Shown: positions 26,113-33,677, counted from the stretch's first letter. The stretch is 64,000 bases of DNA from Janthinobacterium rivuli (GCF_009208735.1 NZ_WFLJ01000013.1:1-64000); one strand, 5' to 3'. Program-made: numbers and translations. Notes: generated from the letters alone by a model not told the origin.

Positions 26113-27582
26113 TCAGCCGAACATCCCGTGCAGATACCAGCGGCCGTCAACGACGCGCTCCAGGTAGATCCAGTAGCAGGTCGCATCGCTTCCTTGCGCG
26201 ATGTAATAGTCGCGGGCCGCGATTTGATCGTTCCACCAGCCGGCCTCAATGCGTTCCGGCCCCTTGAGCATTTTTAGGGGGGAACCATAGAAGGGACGTT
26301 CGCCGCGCAGCAGCAGCGGGATGGGTTTAGGTAGCAGCCAGAACGGGCGCTCAAAAGCCTCGTCCTCGGAGCTGGCCGCCTTGTGTTTTCCGGTGGCGGC
26401 AGCCCAGGCATTGCTTTCCTCCGGCCGATGGTCGTGATGCTCGACAGGGCAGAGGACGTTGTCGCTGCCAAGACGGGCACTGAGTAATTCCAGCAGACGT
26501 TTGTAGTCGGCTGGGTTGCCGCCTGGTTCTGGAAACAGATCTTGCGTCGGTGGCGCCATCGCGGTCAGCAGGCGCGCTTCCAGGCGCAGGGCGATGACCG
26601 GGGCAACCAGTTCCGTGCGCGCCAGGCGCTCCTTCAGTAGCCGAATCAGATGTTCATCGCGCCAGGTCGGCTCTGCCAATCCGATCTCGATCGGCGTGGG
26701 CGGGATCGCAGTCTTGCCGCGCTCGTGCTCCAGCAGCAGAACAAAAACACTCACGGCCTGCTGACGCGCGACCAGCCATCCGACAAATTGCTGTAGCAGG
26801 CCAGTGGCGCCGTCCAGCAGGGCATCGGCGTGTTCGATCCGGTCAAATGTTTCGATGCGCGCCGAAAACACCTCGGGAATAGCGATCCATTCAAACAGTT
26901 CAGGAGCAAGCCCATAGGCACGGTCGAGCTCATCGAGCACTTGCTTGTTCATCCTGCGTTGAATGCCAGGGCGGGGCAGGCGCCGTAGCGCCGCCAGATG
27001 ATCTGCCCCAATGTCTGTTAGCCATTCGAGGTGGTTCGCCGTGCTGGGCAGATAGGCGCAGGGCATGCGGTCGAGCTGGCGCTCCAGAGAGCGCATGTGC
27101 ACCGTGCGCCGCAAAATGATCTGGCGTTTTGCCGGCTGCCAGCGCGACAGCAGCCAGGCCCCCATGGCCGTCGGCGCCGTGCCGAGCTGCGAGGTCACCC
27201 CAAGGGCTTGCAGGGCAGCGCGAATGCGCCGGCTGATGGCGGCTCGCCCGTTAAATAGGCGCAAGCTGGCGGTCACATCCAGCAGCAGGCTGAAGTCGCC
27301 GGCATGCGCCACTTCCGGGGTGAACTGGAGGAGGGCGAGCGCGACGGCATTGCTCATGATCAGTTCGCGCTCAAGGCTGCGCTCTAGGATGACGGTATCC
27401 GGCGAGACAGCCGCCACGCCGCCAAGGCGCATACCGATACGTATCCCTTCGGCATAGGCATGCTGCGAGACCGCAATGATGCGGCCCTTCTCGACCACCG
27501 CATAGGGCCCCGGTTCACACCAGCGCGGCCTGAGGCATTCGAGAGGCAACAGTGGGAGGTGTACGCTGAACCAGAACCGCAT
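26113..27582 (-). CDS. imuB: ImuB, Y-family polymerase-like mutasome protein
   Basis: The start is the ATG at 27582 (MRFWFSVHLPLLPLECL); the longer frame to 27735 overlaps imuA more and lacks family similarity. The 489-residue protein has GRIIAVSQHAYAEGIRIGMRLGGVAAVSPD, the Y-family fingers-like region. The catalytic acidic pair expected in active DinB enzymes is not apparent (SLLLDVTASLRLFNG), as is usual for ImuB, which serves as a scaffold binding the beta clamp and DnaE2. It overlaps the end of imuA by 68 bp and is contiguous with dnaE2, so all three are co-transcribed under LexA control. Confidence 0.93.
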   Translation of the reverse strand: MRFWFSVHLPLLPLECLRPRWCEPGPYAVVEKGRIIAVSQHAYAEGIRIGMRLGGVAAVSPDTVILERSLERELIMSNAVALALLQFTPEVAHAGDFSLLLDVTASLRLFNGRAAISRRIRAALQALGVTSQLGTAPTAMGAWLLSRWQPAKRQIILRRTVHMRSLERQLDRMPCAYLPSTANHLEWLTDIGADHLAALRRLPRPGIQRRMNKQVLDELDRAYGLAPELFEWIAIPEVFSARIETFDRIEHADALLDGATGLLQQFVGWLVARQQAVSVFVLLLEHERGKTAIPPTPIEIGLAEPTWRDEHLIRLLKERLARTELVAPVIALRLEARLLTAMAPPTQDLFPEPGGNPADYKRLLELLSARLGSDNVLCPVEHHDHRPEESNAWAAATGKHKAASSEDEAFERPFWLLPKPIPLLLRGERPFYGSPLKMLKGPERIEAGWWNDQIAARDYYIAQGSDATCYWIYLERVVDGRWYLHGMFG

Positions 27583-28258
27583 TTTGATCGTCCAAAAATC
27601 GTTGACGTGCCGGCATGTCAGCCAGCGGAATAAAGAGTGGCGCCTCATGATGTGGGCCACGCCGTTTAATGATGTGAGTGGAAATGCCACCTGCGGCGGG
27701 GCGCAAAGCCAGGCGCAATGGCGCCGGTGAGGCATCGGCCGCTGCGCTCATCGGCCGGACCAGCCAGAAGAACGTTTCGGTTGTCTGCGCCGCCAGATTG
27801 AGGCGCCGCAATGCTTCGTCGCGGATATTCGTCTGCCACAACAATACCGCACCGCAACTGCCATTGCGCAGGATCTGCTCGGTGGACCAGAGAGCATCGG
27901 CGGTGCTGGGCGCACGTATCCAGAGCAGGTTTGGGCAGCTCAGGTCCATGAATTTGCAGGCGGCGGAGTTGGGCAAGTACGGCGGCTGCACCAGGGCGAT
28001 CCGGCGATGTTGCGACAGTTGTGCCAGCATTGGCCGCAATAAGTGCATTTCCCCGATACCTGCTTGCTGAACTAGCAACTCCGTGAAGGTCGATAGTGGC
28101 CAACCGTTGCCAGGAAGCTCACGATCCAAGATGCTATGACCGGTAGTAACCGTGCTGGTTGTTCCTCGGCTCAATTCACTTGCGCGCCAGACGTCACGCA
28201 GCATGGGGCTGTTAGCCAATGCGGTAGAGCTGGTGCGTTGAAGGGAAGGTGAAAGCAT
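27515..28258 (-). CDS. imuA: ImuA, RecA/SulA-like mutasome protein
   Basis: The 247-residue protein contains VTTGHSILDRELPGNGWPLSTFTELL, a degenerate RecA-like N-terminal block, then MLAQLSQHRRIALVQPPYLPN, LSCPNLLWIRAPSTADALWSTEQILRNGSCGAVLLW and LRLALRPAAGG. These are the usual ImuA/SulA-like motifs. Walker A is not intact, as in the family. It lies first in the imuA-imuB-dnaE2 operon, just downstream of a perfect SOS box, and probably mediates RecA interaction and assembly of the mutasome. Confidence 0.92.
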   Translation of the reverse strand: MLSPSLQRTSSTALANSPMLRDVWRASELSRGTTSTVTTGHSILDRELPGNGWPLSTFTELLVQQAGIGEMHLLRPMLAQLSQHRRIALVQPPYLPNSAACKFMDLSCPNLLWIRAPSTADALWSTEQILRNGSCGAVLLWQTNIRDEALRRLNLAAQTTETFFWLVRPMSAAADASPAPLRLALRPAAGGISTHIIKRRGPHHEAPLFIPLADMPARQRFLDDQNAVLVQRTPPTVASRMPQAALV

Positions 28259-28296
28259 GGCGTCTGGCTAGAGGTTGTTGATCGTTCTCAAAACTA

Positions 28297-28312
28297 CTGT
28301 ACATAAACACAG
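28297..28312. promoter_or_regulatory. LexA (SOS) box of the imu operon
   Basis: CTGTACATAAACACAG matches the CTGT-N8-ACAG LexA consensus exactly in both half sites. It lies 39 bp upstream of the imuA start, so the operon should be repressed by LexA and induced by DNA damage. Confidence 0.9.
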
Positions 28313-28416
28313 TATATGCTGAGGGCGTCAAAAACTGCAAGGTCCATGAATTTCTTGAATTGTTAAAACTAACAGTTGCGATGGCACGAAGGAGCCTAGA
28401 TGGCCCGCCGATGTCC

Positions 28417-28614
28417 AAGCAGCTTTTTCTTGAGCGCGCGAGGTTCTCTGTAGGGCAGGGGTGGTCAGCCCCGATTTTGTCGTTGGATCAAACAGCTACG
28501 AGATCGCATATCAGGTGCTTCGCAGGACACCCAGGCCGCTTTGACGATCCATCAAGTTCTCATTGGCCAAGAACCAGGGACCTAGCAGCCGGTGGCTATT
28601 TGCGTGGTGATTCA
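28417..28614 (+). repeat. Dispersed repeat family, copy F (right part, diverged)
   Basis: It contains AAGCAGCTTTTTCTTGAGCG, GTAGGGCAGGGGTGG, CGTTGGATCAAACAGC, TACGAGATCGCATATCAGGT and CTTCGCAGGACACCCAGG, in the order of copies A, B and E. The right terminus is altered (GGTGGCTATTTGCGTGGTGATTCA), with a short insertion within TGGCGATTCA. It lies upstream of the imu operon. Confidence 0.72.
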
Positions 28615-28646
28615 GAGTACCGGTACTCGCTAGATCCGATATTCAG

Positions 28647-28937
28647 TCATCTTGCGTTAGAAGCACTAGCAGTCAATAACGCATCAACAACTTTATCCTT
28701 CGATGTGAAGCCTAGGCCGACAAGCCCTTGACGATCGCGTCCAAAAATCTTCGTATCATCTTCTCCCTTGCCGAACCACCGCCACCTCATTTCTTGGCGC
28801 AAAGGCTGGGAGAGCTTGCTGACGATAACGCGGGACTGTTCACGCCATACCTCTCCCACAATCTTGTCGTCGATTTCGACTTGCTGATGTGCGAACCGTG
28901 TGCTTCCCTTTACGGGCTTGAATCTGATGATAGACAT
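28647..28937 (-). CDS. Small hypothetical protein (96 aa)
   Basis: I choose the ATG at 28937 (MSIIRFKPVKGSTRF) over the in-frame ATG at 28967 because it follows a Gly-Ala-poor upstream leader and overlaps the end of the small frame upstream. The product is basic, with QEMRWRWFG and GLVGLGFTSKDKVVDALL blocks, and may bind nucleic acid. I do not recognise the family. It is the last of a run of small minus-strand genes between the imu operon and the remnant type VI locus. Confidence 0.6.
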   Translation of the reverse strand: MSIIRFKPVKGSTRFAHQQVEIDDKIVGEVWREQSRVIVSKLSQPLRQEMRWRWFGKGEDDTKIFGRDRQGLVGLGFTSKDKVVDALLTASASNAR

Positions 28938-29038
28938 TCCAATTTCCTTGGGACGGATGTTCTGCACAGTAGACGCGCTCGATCCATGTCATTCTCAACG
29001 ATGGTATGGAACTGATCTGGCGGAAGTTCATCGATCAT
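28910..29038 (-). CDS. Possible small protein (42 aa) overlapping the next gene
   Basis: An ATG at 29038 (or 29053 in frame) opens a frame beginning MIDELPPDQFHTIVENDMDR. It stops at 28910, inside the start of the gene at 28937, an overlap of 28 bp that could couple translation. The acidic, Leu-rich start is protein-like. There is no other support. Confidence 0.35.
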   Translation of the reverse strand: MIDELPPDQFHTIVENDMDRARLLCRTSVPRKLECLSSDSSP

Positions 29039-29065
29039 GGCTGCATCCCACATCGCGCCGATTTA

Positions 29066-29209
29066 CTATTTCAAAAACTTCTCGTCGAACGCTTTTTGCC
29101 TTTGTTTCTCCACATGCTTGTCGTATCTGTCCATCGCCAACAATCCTGCGATACTCGCGAGCAGGATGACGACGACGATCATGATCATGATCATGATCAT
29201 TTTACGCAT
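29066..29209 (-). CDS. Small single-pass membrane protein (47 aa) with Met-Ile repeat
   Basis: The ATG at 29209 follows GAGGTGCC. The product starts MRKMIMIMIMIMIVVVILLA, a transmembrane helix encoded partly by four tandem ATGATC hexamers. A basic, helical cytosolic tail ends DEKFLK. Copy-number change in the hexamer would alter helix length by two residues without shifting frame. Function is unknown; it is one of the small genes at the degraded type VI locus. Confidence 0.6.
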   Translation of the reverse strand: MRKMIMIMIMIVVVILLASIAGLLAMDRYDKHVEKQRQKAFDEKFLK

Positions 29210-29230
29210 TTGGCACCTCGATACAGTCCA

Positions 29231-29671
29231 CTATGTTTGTTGGCTGGCCAGCCCGGCATCCCGAAGTTTCTGAAAAAAGATGTGCCCATCCTCTTCCTCG
29301 GTAAAGATCTCCTCACCGTCGAGCATGTACGCCTTGAGCAACTCCGCGATGCCAGCCTCTTCATTTTTCAAGGCCAGTTCCGCCTGCCCGAGGCGATAAT
29401 GCACAAACGGGTTCTCTTGGCCGTCAGGACCATTCAGCGCATCGAACAATACTTCGCGCGCCGCAGAAAAATCAGCAAGATGGTATAGCGCATCTCCAAT
29501 CGAGGCTTTCAGCCAGGTGTACGCTTCCCATTCAGCCTGCGGTGCAGGGAGCAGTTCAAGGGCCTGCGTCCATCTCTCCGCTGCTTGGGTGAATTCGCCT
29601 TGATCGGCCAAGTCATTGCCCATTTCTGATAGCAAATCGATCTGCTTGCTTACATTGGAAGGTAAGTCCAT
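29231..29671 (-). CDS. TPR-like protein of a toxin-locus family
   Basis: The start is placed at the ATG at 29671 (MDLPSNVSKQIDLLSEMGNDLADQG). The frame extends to 29728, but that part corresponds to the end of the upstream gene in another frame. The 146-residue product has three helical repeats (AAERWTQALELLP, WLKASIGDALYHLADFSAAREVLFDAL, VHYRLGQAELALKNEEAGIAELLKAYML) followed by GEEIFTEEEDGHIFFQKLR. This resembles a tetratricopeptide family I associate with Rhs and type VI effector loci, probably acting as immunity or chaperone. It overlaps the broken homologue upstream. Confidence 0.75.
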   Translation of the reverse strand: MDLPSNVSKQIDLLSEMGNDLADQGEFTQAAERWTQALELLPAPQAEWEAYTWLKASIGDALYHLADFSAAREVLFDALNGPDGQENPFVHYRLGQAELALKNEEAGIAELLKAYMLDGEEIFTEEEDGHIFFQKLRDAGLASQQT

Positions 29672-29983
29672 GCATTTTTCCGTTTGCTGCGTGTTCTCTA
29701 TAAAACGCCAGATATTTGGGATCTTCATCTAAAAAATATATACCTTGGACATCGTAAACGAGCATTGGAAGTGTTCAAACGCCCGGTCCGGGTCACCGAG
29801 TTCACAATACGCGATCCCTTGGAGAAAGTCAGGACCTGGATCAAGGTCAGATACCGGTAAATTTTTGAGTTCATTGATCCATCGCAGTGCGATTGAACGC
29901 TTGTCAGAAAGAATGGTTAGTAATATTGCATCACGCACAAGCGATACGTTGTCATGACATGCCGCACGTGGAAGAGGGATCAA
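29651..29983 (-). pseudogene. TPR-like gene broken at a T-run (or sequencing frameshift)
   Basis: The frame from 29983 reads to a stop at 29729 right after SKVYIF. In another frame the sequence continues DEDPKYLAFYREHAANGKMHG, which is clearly the normal C-terminal block of the TPR family. Adding one T to the T6 run at about 29732-29737 restores a continuous frame to 29651. The N-terminal half of the family is also missing. It is therefore a truncated gene with a one-base homopolymer deletion, or an assembly error. Confidence 0.65.
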
Positions 29984-30001
29984 TTGCCATGCTGTCGTGC
30001 C

Positions 30002-30447
30002 TTACATTTTAAAGGGGGCCATTCCTGGAAAAACGCTGTCCCAATAACCTTCTACAAAAGCCGTCATGGTTCTTGCGTTGTCATCGCCAGTCTGAAATCC
30101 TGTCAAAGAGATGCCAAGCACTGGAAAAGCGATAGAGCCGGAGCCAGCCTTGGCCGTCGAATCCCGCGCCAAGAGGTTCTGAATAACCTGAACAGGGGGA
30201 TGTTCGAAGAAATGGATTCCATCGAGCATCACATTGGATGCGCGGTGCCCGAATCCGACCTCACAAAGCTGATCAGTGTCTCGTCGGATATGTGCCAGGA
30301 GAGAATAGGGCGGACAGTGTATTTTTACAATGTCTGGATCGGAATTATTTGTTCGCTCAACATGCCCTAGTACTTGAATGACCTGCTGTTGGTTCATCCC
30401 AAAAAAATCGGCCCCACATTTCTGTAAATTTCAATATTGAATTCCAT
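30002..30447 (-). pseudogene. PLxFGM-family immunity gene with homopolymer frameshift
   Basis: Starting at the ATG at 30447 the frame gives MEFNIEIYRNVGPIF and stops shortly afterwards. Restoring one T in the T7 run at about 30401-30407 joins it to the frame MNQQQVIQVLG... that continues to 30002. The joined protein is a paralogue of 14352-14819 (RRDTDQLCEVGFGHRAS, GSIAFPVLGISLTGF). It lies just downstream of the toxin-tip relic, exactly as its intact paralogue does. Confidence 0.75.
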
Positions 30448-30455
30448 GCTTCCCT

Positions 30456-30633
30456 CTATGGTAGGAGACGGTTTTTTTCCAGACATTTGAAATATTCCAG
30501 CATTTCAAGCAACGCCTCATTGTACTTTCGGGCCGTCGCGATACGGAAAGTGTAGGGGCAGCTGCCGCTCACCTTGCATATCGTTGGCAATGAGAGCCGC
30601 CAGAGCGATGGGCTCGCCGTCAAAGAAGTTCAT
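30456..30633 (-). pseudogene. Collapsed vgrG-effector locus: vgrG start joined to toxin end
   Basis: From the ATG at 30633 the sequence encodes MNFFDGEPIALAALIANDMQ and a further 15 residues matching the start of VgrG (compare 21950). Near 30530 it switches abruptly to the last 20-odd codons of the toxin tip found at 14828-15361 (KYNEA...EYFKCLEKNRLLP), in another frame. Everything between vgrG codon 35 and the end of the effector has been deleted. The upstream flank also resembles that of the intact vgrG. Confidence 0.85.
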
Positions 30634-31029
30634 GATTCTTCCGTCGCCTTTGTATTGCCAGATATTTTAGCGGCAATCATTGTAAATGTTATTGCGAAGT
30701 ATCAATTTTTATATGGAAGACGTTTTATATGGCGTATTGAATATTTTTTGTCATCATGGTGCGATACCTTTTAAAATATTTCAGGGAAATTCATTGGGGT
30801 GTTGTTCAGGAAATTAAGTCTTCGCTGAATAGGTGGGGTATTGTGACATCGCAATTGAATTCATTGATGCTAATATTTTTTGAGAATTTTGGAACTCTTC
30901 TGAAGTGCCTATGTCTAAAAGGGATTCATGAAAATTAGAGAAATTTAGATTGTTAAGAGAGTTGCATTTATACCGGCGAGATTTTTTTTAAACTATGTAT
31001 TTATTGAGTGAAACTTATAGGAGGTCACG
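30634..31029. other. AT-rich intergenic region
   Basis: Apart from similarity of its first 70 bp to the upstream region of the intact vgrG (TTGCGAAG...AATA), I see no gene. Short plus frames at 30574-30938 lack RBS and domains. The last 60 bp should contain the promoter of the small membrane protein gene. Confidence 0.4.
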
Positions 31030-31224
31030 ATGAAGACGTTTGTATCCGTCCTGGTTTTTTTGTTTATTGTTTTTGTCGGGACTGCAGCGTGGGTGTGGCA
31101 TGCAGTCACTTTTCCATATTTCGGGAGGCATTGGTTCCTTACTTTCCTCATGTGGGTATTTACGATGTGGGGGTTCGCGTATCCAGCTTGGCTAGTAATG
31201 TGTGACAACATAAAAAAGCGATGA
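31030..31224 (+). CDS. Small membrane protein with two transmembrane helices
   Basis: The ATG at 31030 has a strong AGGAGG site. The 64-residue product has hydrophobic segments at about residues 4-25 and 36-56 and a basic C-terminus (DNIKKR). Rich in Phe and Trp. No family is recognised. It stands alone between the decayed type VI locus and the Cas4-like pair. Confidence 0.65.
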   Translation: MKTFVSVLVFLFIVFVGTAAWVWHAVTFPYFGRHWFLTFLMWVFTMWGFAYPAWLVMCDNIKKR

Positions 31225-31335
31225 GTATCGTATGCACAGTAATATGATTAGGTTTAGGAGGGTGTTAAAATGTAATTTTCAAAAAATTTGTCTATTGTTA
31301 TTTTGTGGCGTAACGAAGTTTTATGTTGGTTGTTG

Positions 31336-31881
31336 CTATTTCAAGTTTTCGCATTCCTGTATGTATTCGCAATGATGACAGTGGGATGCTGATTCCGAAA
31401 AACAAGCGGATGAAGCGTCGGATAATATTCTTAAGCGCCGGAGATAGAGCGCTTTGATTTGATCAATTCCTAACAAGAAAACCTTGATCGCTTTGCGGCC
31501 TGATTTGTCGGGGCGCTCCACAACGACAAATCCATAATTGTTCACCTTGGCTCCGTTTGCCAATTCCAGAATCATCTTTTGGACTGAGAGTTCGATCACG
31601 TCGGACATGAAAACACGCTCCACACGTCGAATTTTGTATTCCATCAATGTGAGTCTTCCTTTGTGGCGATAGACTCGATCAACACGCGCGATCAGTTTAA
31701 TGGGGGAGTCAAGCGTAAAGGTTTGTTCTGCGTAAGCCAGGCTGGCGTATCGTAGTTCCTCCGGGAACCAGCACGGTCGCGTTCGAGACATCGCATGTCT
31801 TCTTACTCCCCGTACCAGACAGAGCAGCAGAAGTACCCCACCTATATGCAAAAGCGCCGATAGAAAAGTCGACATGCTCAT
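31336..31881 (-). CDS. Membrane-anchored Cas4-like nuclease, C-terminal component
   Basis: The start is the ATG at 31881, which overlaps the stop of the upstream gene as ATGA. Residues about 5-25 form a transmembrane anchor. The catalytic region follows: RELRYASLAYAEQ-like text, then IKLIARVDRVYR (Asp) and LTLMEYKIRR (the E-x-K of PD-(D/E)XK nucleases), then SDVIELSVQKMIL. It ends with CHHCEYIQEC, a C-x2-C-x5-C set as in the iron-sulphur cluster of Cas4/AddB-type nucleases. The fourth cluster Cys expected near the N-terminus is absent here but occurs in the upstream partner. Probably a DNA exonuclease assembled from two chains. Confidence 0.75.
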   Translation of the reverse strand: MSMSTFLSALLHIGGVLLLLCLVRGVRRHAMSRTRPCWFPEELRYASLAYAEQTFTLDSPIKLIARVDRVYRHKGRLTLMEYKIRRVERVFMSDVIELSVQKMILELANGAKVNNYGFVVVERPDKSGRKAIKVFLLGIDQIKALYLRRLRILSDASSACFSESASHCHHCEYIQECENLK

Positions 31882-32330
31882 CTTTTTTCGGTGGTACGAG
31901 ATACAAGGTGAAGACGCCGACGACGCCTCGTCTCCACTTTTTTCCGTCGCGACCGGTACAGTCGATCGCATAATTTTACAAACCTTGCTCGGACAGATTG
32001 CGCTACTTGGCAGTTCGTCTTATGCATCCCCGCTAGCCATCTTGGTAGCATCCTGTATAACCATTTTGGGCGTTTGGTCGTTCGTTGCGATGATGCGTTG
32101 GCTTGGATGGACGACTGTTCTCGCAAACTTGTGGCCCCTAACGGCACGGCATTCACCTCCAACGTTTCGATGAAGAATTTCACGTGCTGCAGCTCTCCAT
32201 AGGCTCGTGCCTGTTCGCGCGTGGGCGAACAGCGTGGGCCAAACCTGTCGGCCAGAACGATCTTGCGTTCGCAGTACCCCATTTCGGCCAGTTGGCTAGC
32301 ACTGAGTCGAGGTAGCTCTTCGTTTTCCAT
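31878..32330 (-). CDS. Cas4-like N-terminal partner protein
   Basis: The 150-residue product begins LPRLSASQLAEMGYCERKIVLADRFG, closely resembling the first helix of Cas4/RecB-family nucleases (S-x-L...YC-xR), with the cluster Cys at about residue 20. It continues with a basic helical region and an arginine-rich tail (RRKKVETRRRRRLH) that may contact DNA. Nuclease motifs are missing but are present in the overlapping downstream gene. The two together carry one complete set of Cas4 landmarks, suggesting a two-subunit enzyme. Confidence 0.7.
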   Translation of the reverse strand: MENEELPRLSASQLAEMGYCERKIVLADRFGPRCSPTREQARAYGELQHVKFFIETLEVNAVPLGATSLREQSSIQANASSQRTTKRPKWLYRMLPRWLAGMHKTNCQVAQSVRARFVKLCDRLYRSRRKKVETRRRRRLHLVSRTTEKR

Positions 32331-32339
32331 GTTCGACTC

Positions 32340-32621
32340 CTATTCGCTTCTTGACGGGCCAAAAAGCTCCATCGATGCCAAGGCGACGACGGCATCCTGC
32401 CCCGGCGTGTTTGGTCCAGTACTTGGCTTGGTAATCCACTGCGCCTCCATGACTGATGTGGTTTGTCCGCATTGCTGTACTACCAGTCCGGCATAGGCCA
32501 GTGTGCGTAGGCGATTCACGCGGCGTGGCCCTTTTGGGAACTTGACGAGATCGTCATACAGGGGAGGGTTGTCCGCGCGTTCCAGTTCTACGCTTAAGCG
32601 GATGGTAAGAGGTGTGCCCAT
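32340..32621 (-). CDS. Candidate ParR/StbB-like partner of the actin-like protein
   Basis: This 93-residue protein is encoded three bases downstream of the actin-like segregation gene. It begins TIRLSVELERADNPPLYDDLVKFPKG and continues RRVNRLRTLAYAGLVVQ, an arrangement of beta strand plus basic helix compatible with a ribbon-helix-helix DNA-binding fold. Small adaptor genes immediately after parM/stbA usually encode the centromere-binding protein. Sequence similarity alone is weak, so the role is inferred from position. Confidence 0.55.
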   Translation of the reverse strand: MGTPLTIRLSVELERADNPPLYDDLVKFPKGPRRVNRLRTLAYAGLVVQQCGQTTSVMEAQWITKPSTGPNTPGQDAVVALASMELFGPSRSE

Positions 32622-32624
32622 GGT

Positions 32625-33677
32625 TTAAGGCGCCATGTTTAGCCGGTCGGTCCCATCTGTCCGAGCTGATGAAGTATCGGCCTGCTTGGCTAGCTCCGTG
32701 CCGGCATACTGAAAACCTTTAACGTTGGCAAAGATCGGATCCTTCAGTTCCTGCAGCTCGTGATGCGGGAATGCGGTTTTCAATGCTTTGCGATAGAAGA
32801 AGGCGCCACCGCCGACCAGAATAATATTTTTGATGTCGGCAGCGTCGCCCACGTAGTGCAGCATTTCGGCGACAGCCTGCTCCGGGATCTTCTGCGCGAG
32901 TGGCAGGTGTTGAGCAATGTCGTATTCTTTTTGAAAGATGACCGGCTTTTTTCCCGTTCGCAGCGCCAAATCGATCGCGTCGTATTCGCGGTAGTGAGAG
33001 CCGGTGGCTCGGCTGATGCCTTCGATGATCGTGTGGAGCACATCAAACATGCCACGCGGTACCGAATGGCTGCGCTTGTCAATTTGCTGCATGCCTTGCG
33101 TCACAAGCCAGTCAAACGTCCGCCGACCCGGATCGATGATCAGATTGCGTTCCTTGCGCATCTGAGCAAGGCGCCCATGGGTCAGCCCGCAGTACATCAG
33201 GGCCCCGGATGGCTGCGCAATTGCTTTGACGCGCGCGATCGTGATTTTTCTGCCTTCCGCCAGGATGTGTTCACCGGTCACGCGGCGCTCCAACGCCGCC
33301 ACCTGTTTCTTGAGCTTATACGTGGCCACCGGGAGACCAAGTACCAGTAGATCGATCCGGTCGAGACGCATGTAATGCAGTGCACCCAGTAACAAAGCCA
33401 GATATTCAGGCGTTGCACTGTAGCTGTCATGCTGCAATACATTGGCATTGAAGATGTCGGAGGCCAGGTGAGCATCCGGCCCGACCTCATAGTTCAGATC
33501 GTCGACCGGAACGCAGACGGTCCGACGTTTCATTCCCCAGGCCTCCTGCTCATAGACCGTTTCACATGGGTGGGCCTGCGACGGGAACATCGCGCAGCGC
33601 ACATCACCATCGCTGACCCCTGCAATGAATTTGGTATTTCCCCGGCCAATGTCCACGGCTCGCACGATGGGTTCCAC
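32625..33677 (-). CDS. Actin-like ATPase (ParM/StbA, PRTRC-D-like)
   Basis: The start is GTG at 33677, which has AGGAGG upstream and gives IVRAVDIGRGNTKFI, the phosphate-1 motif of actin-like ATPases; the frame to 33860 is an extension without RBS. Also present are LVLGLPVATY, NLIIDPGRRTFDWLV (phosphate-2) and IKNIILVGGGAFFY (adenosine motif) in the last third. At 350 residues it is of normal size. These proteins polymerise to push replicon copies apart; here the gene probably stabilises a plasmid-like or integrative element. A small DNA-binding candidate follows. Confidence 0.88.
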   Translation of the reverse strand: MEPIVRAVDIGRGNTKFIAGVSDGDVRCAMFPSQAHPCETVYEQEAWGMKRRTVCVPVDDLNYEVGPDAHLASDIFNANVLQHDSYSATPEYLALLLGALHYMRLDRIDLLVLGLPVATYKLKKQVAALERRVTGEHILAEGRKITIARVKAIAQPSGALMYCGLTHGRLAQMRKERNLIIDPGRRTFDWLVTQGMQQIDKRSHSVPRGMFDVLHTIIEGISRATGSHYREYDAIDLALRTGKKPVIFQKEYDIAQHLPLAQKIPEQAVAEMLHYVGDAADIKNIILVGGGAFFYRKALKTAFPHHELQELKDPIFANVKGFQYAGTELAKQADTSSARTDGTDRLNMAP

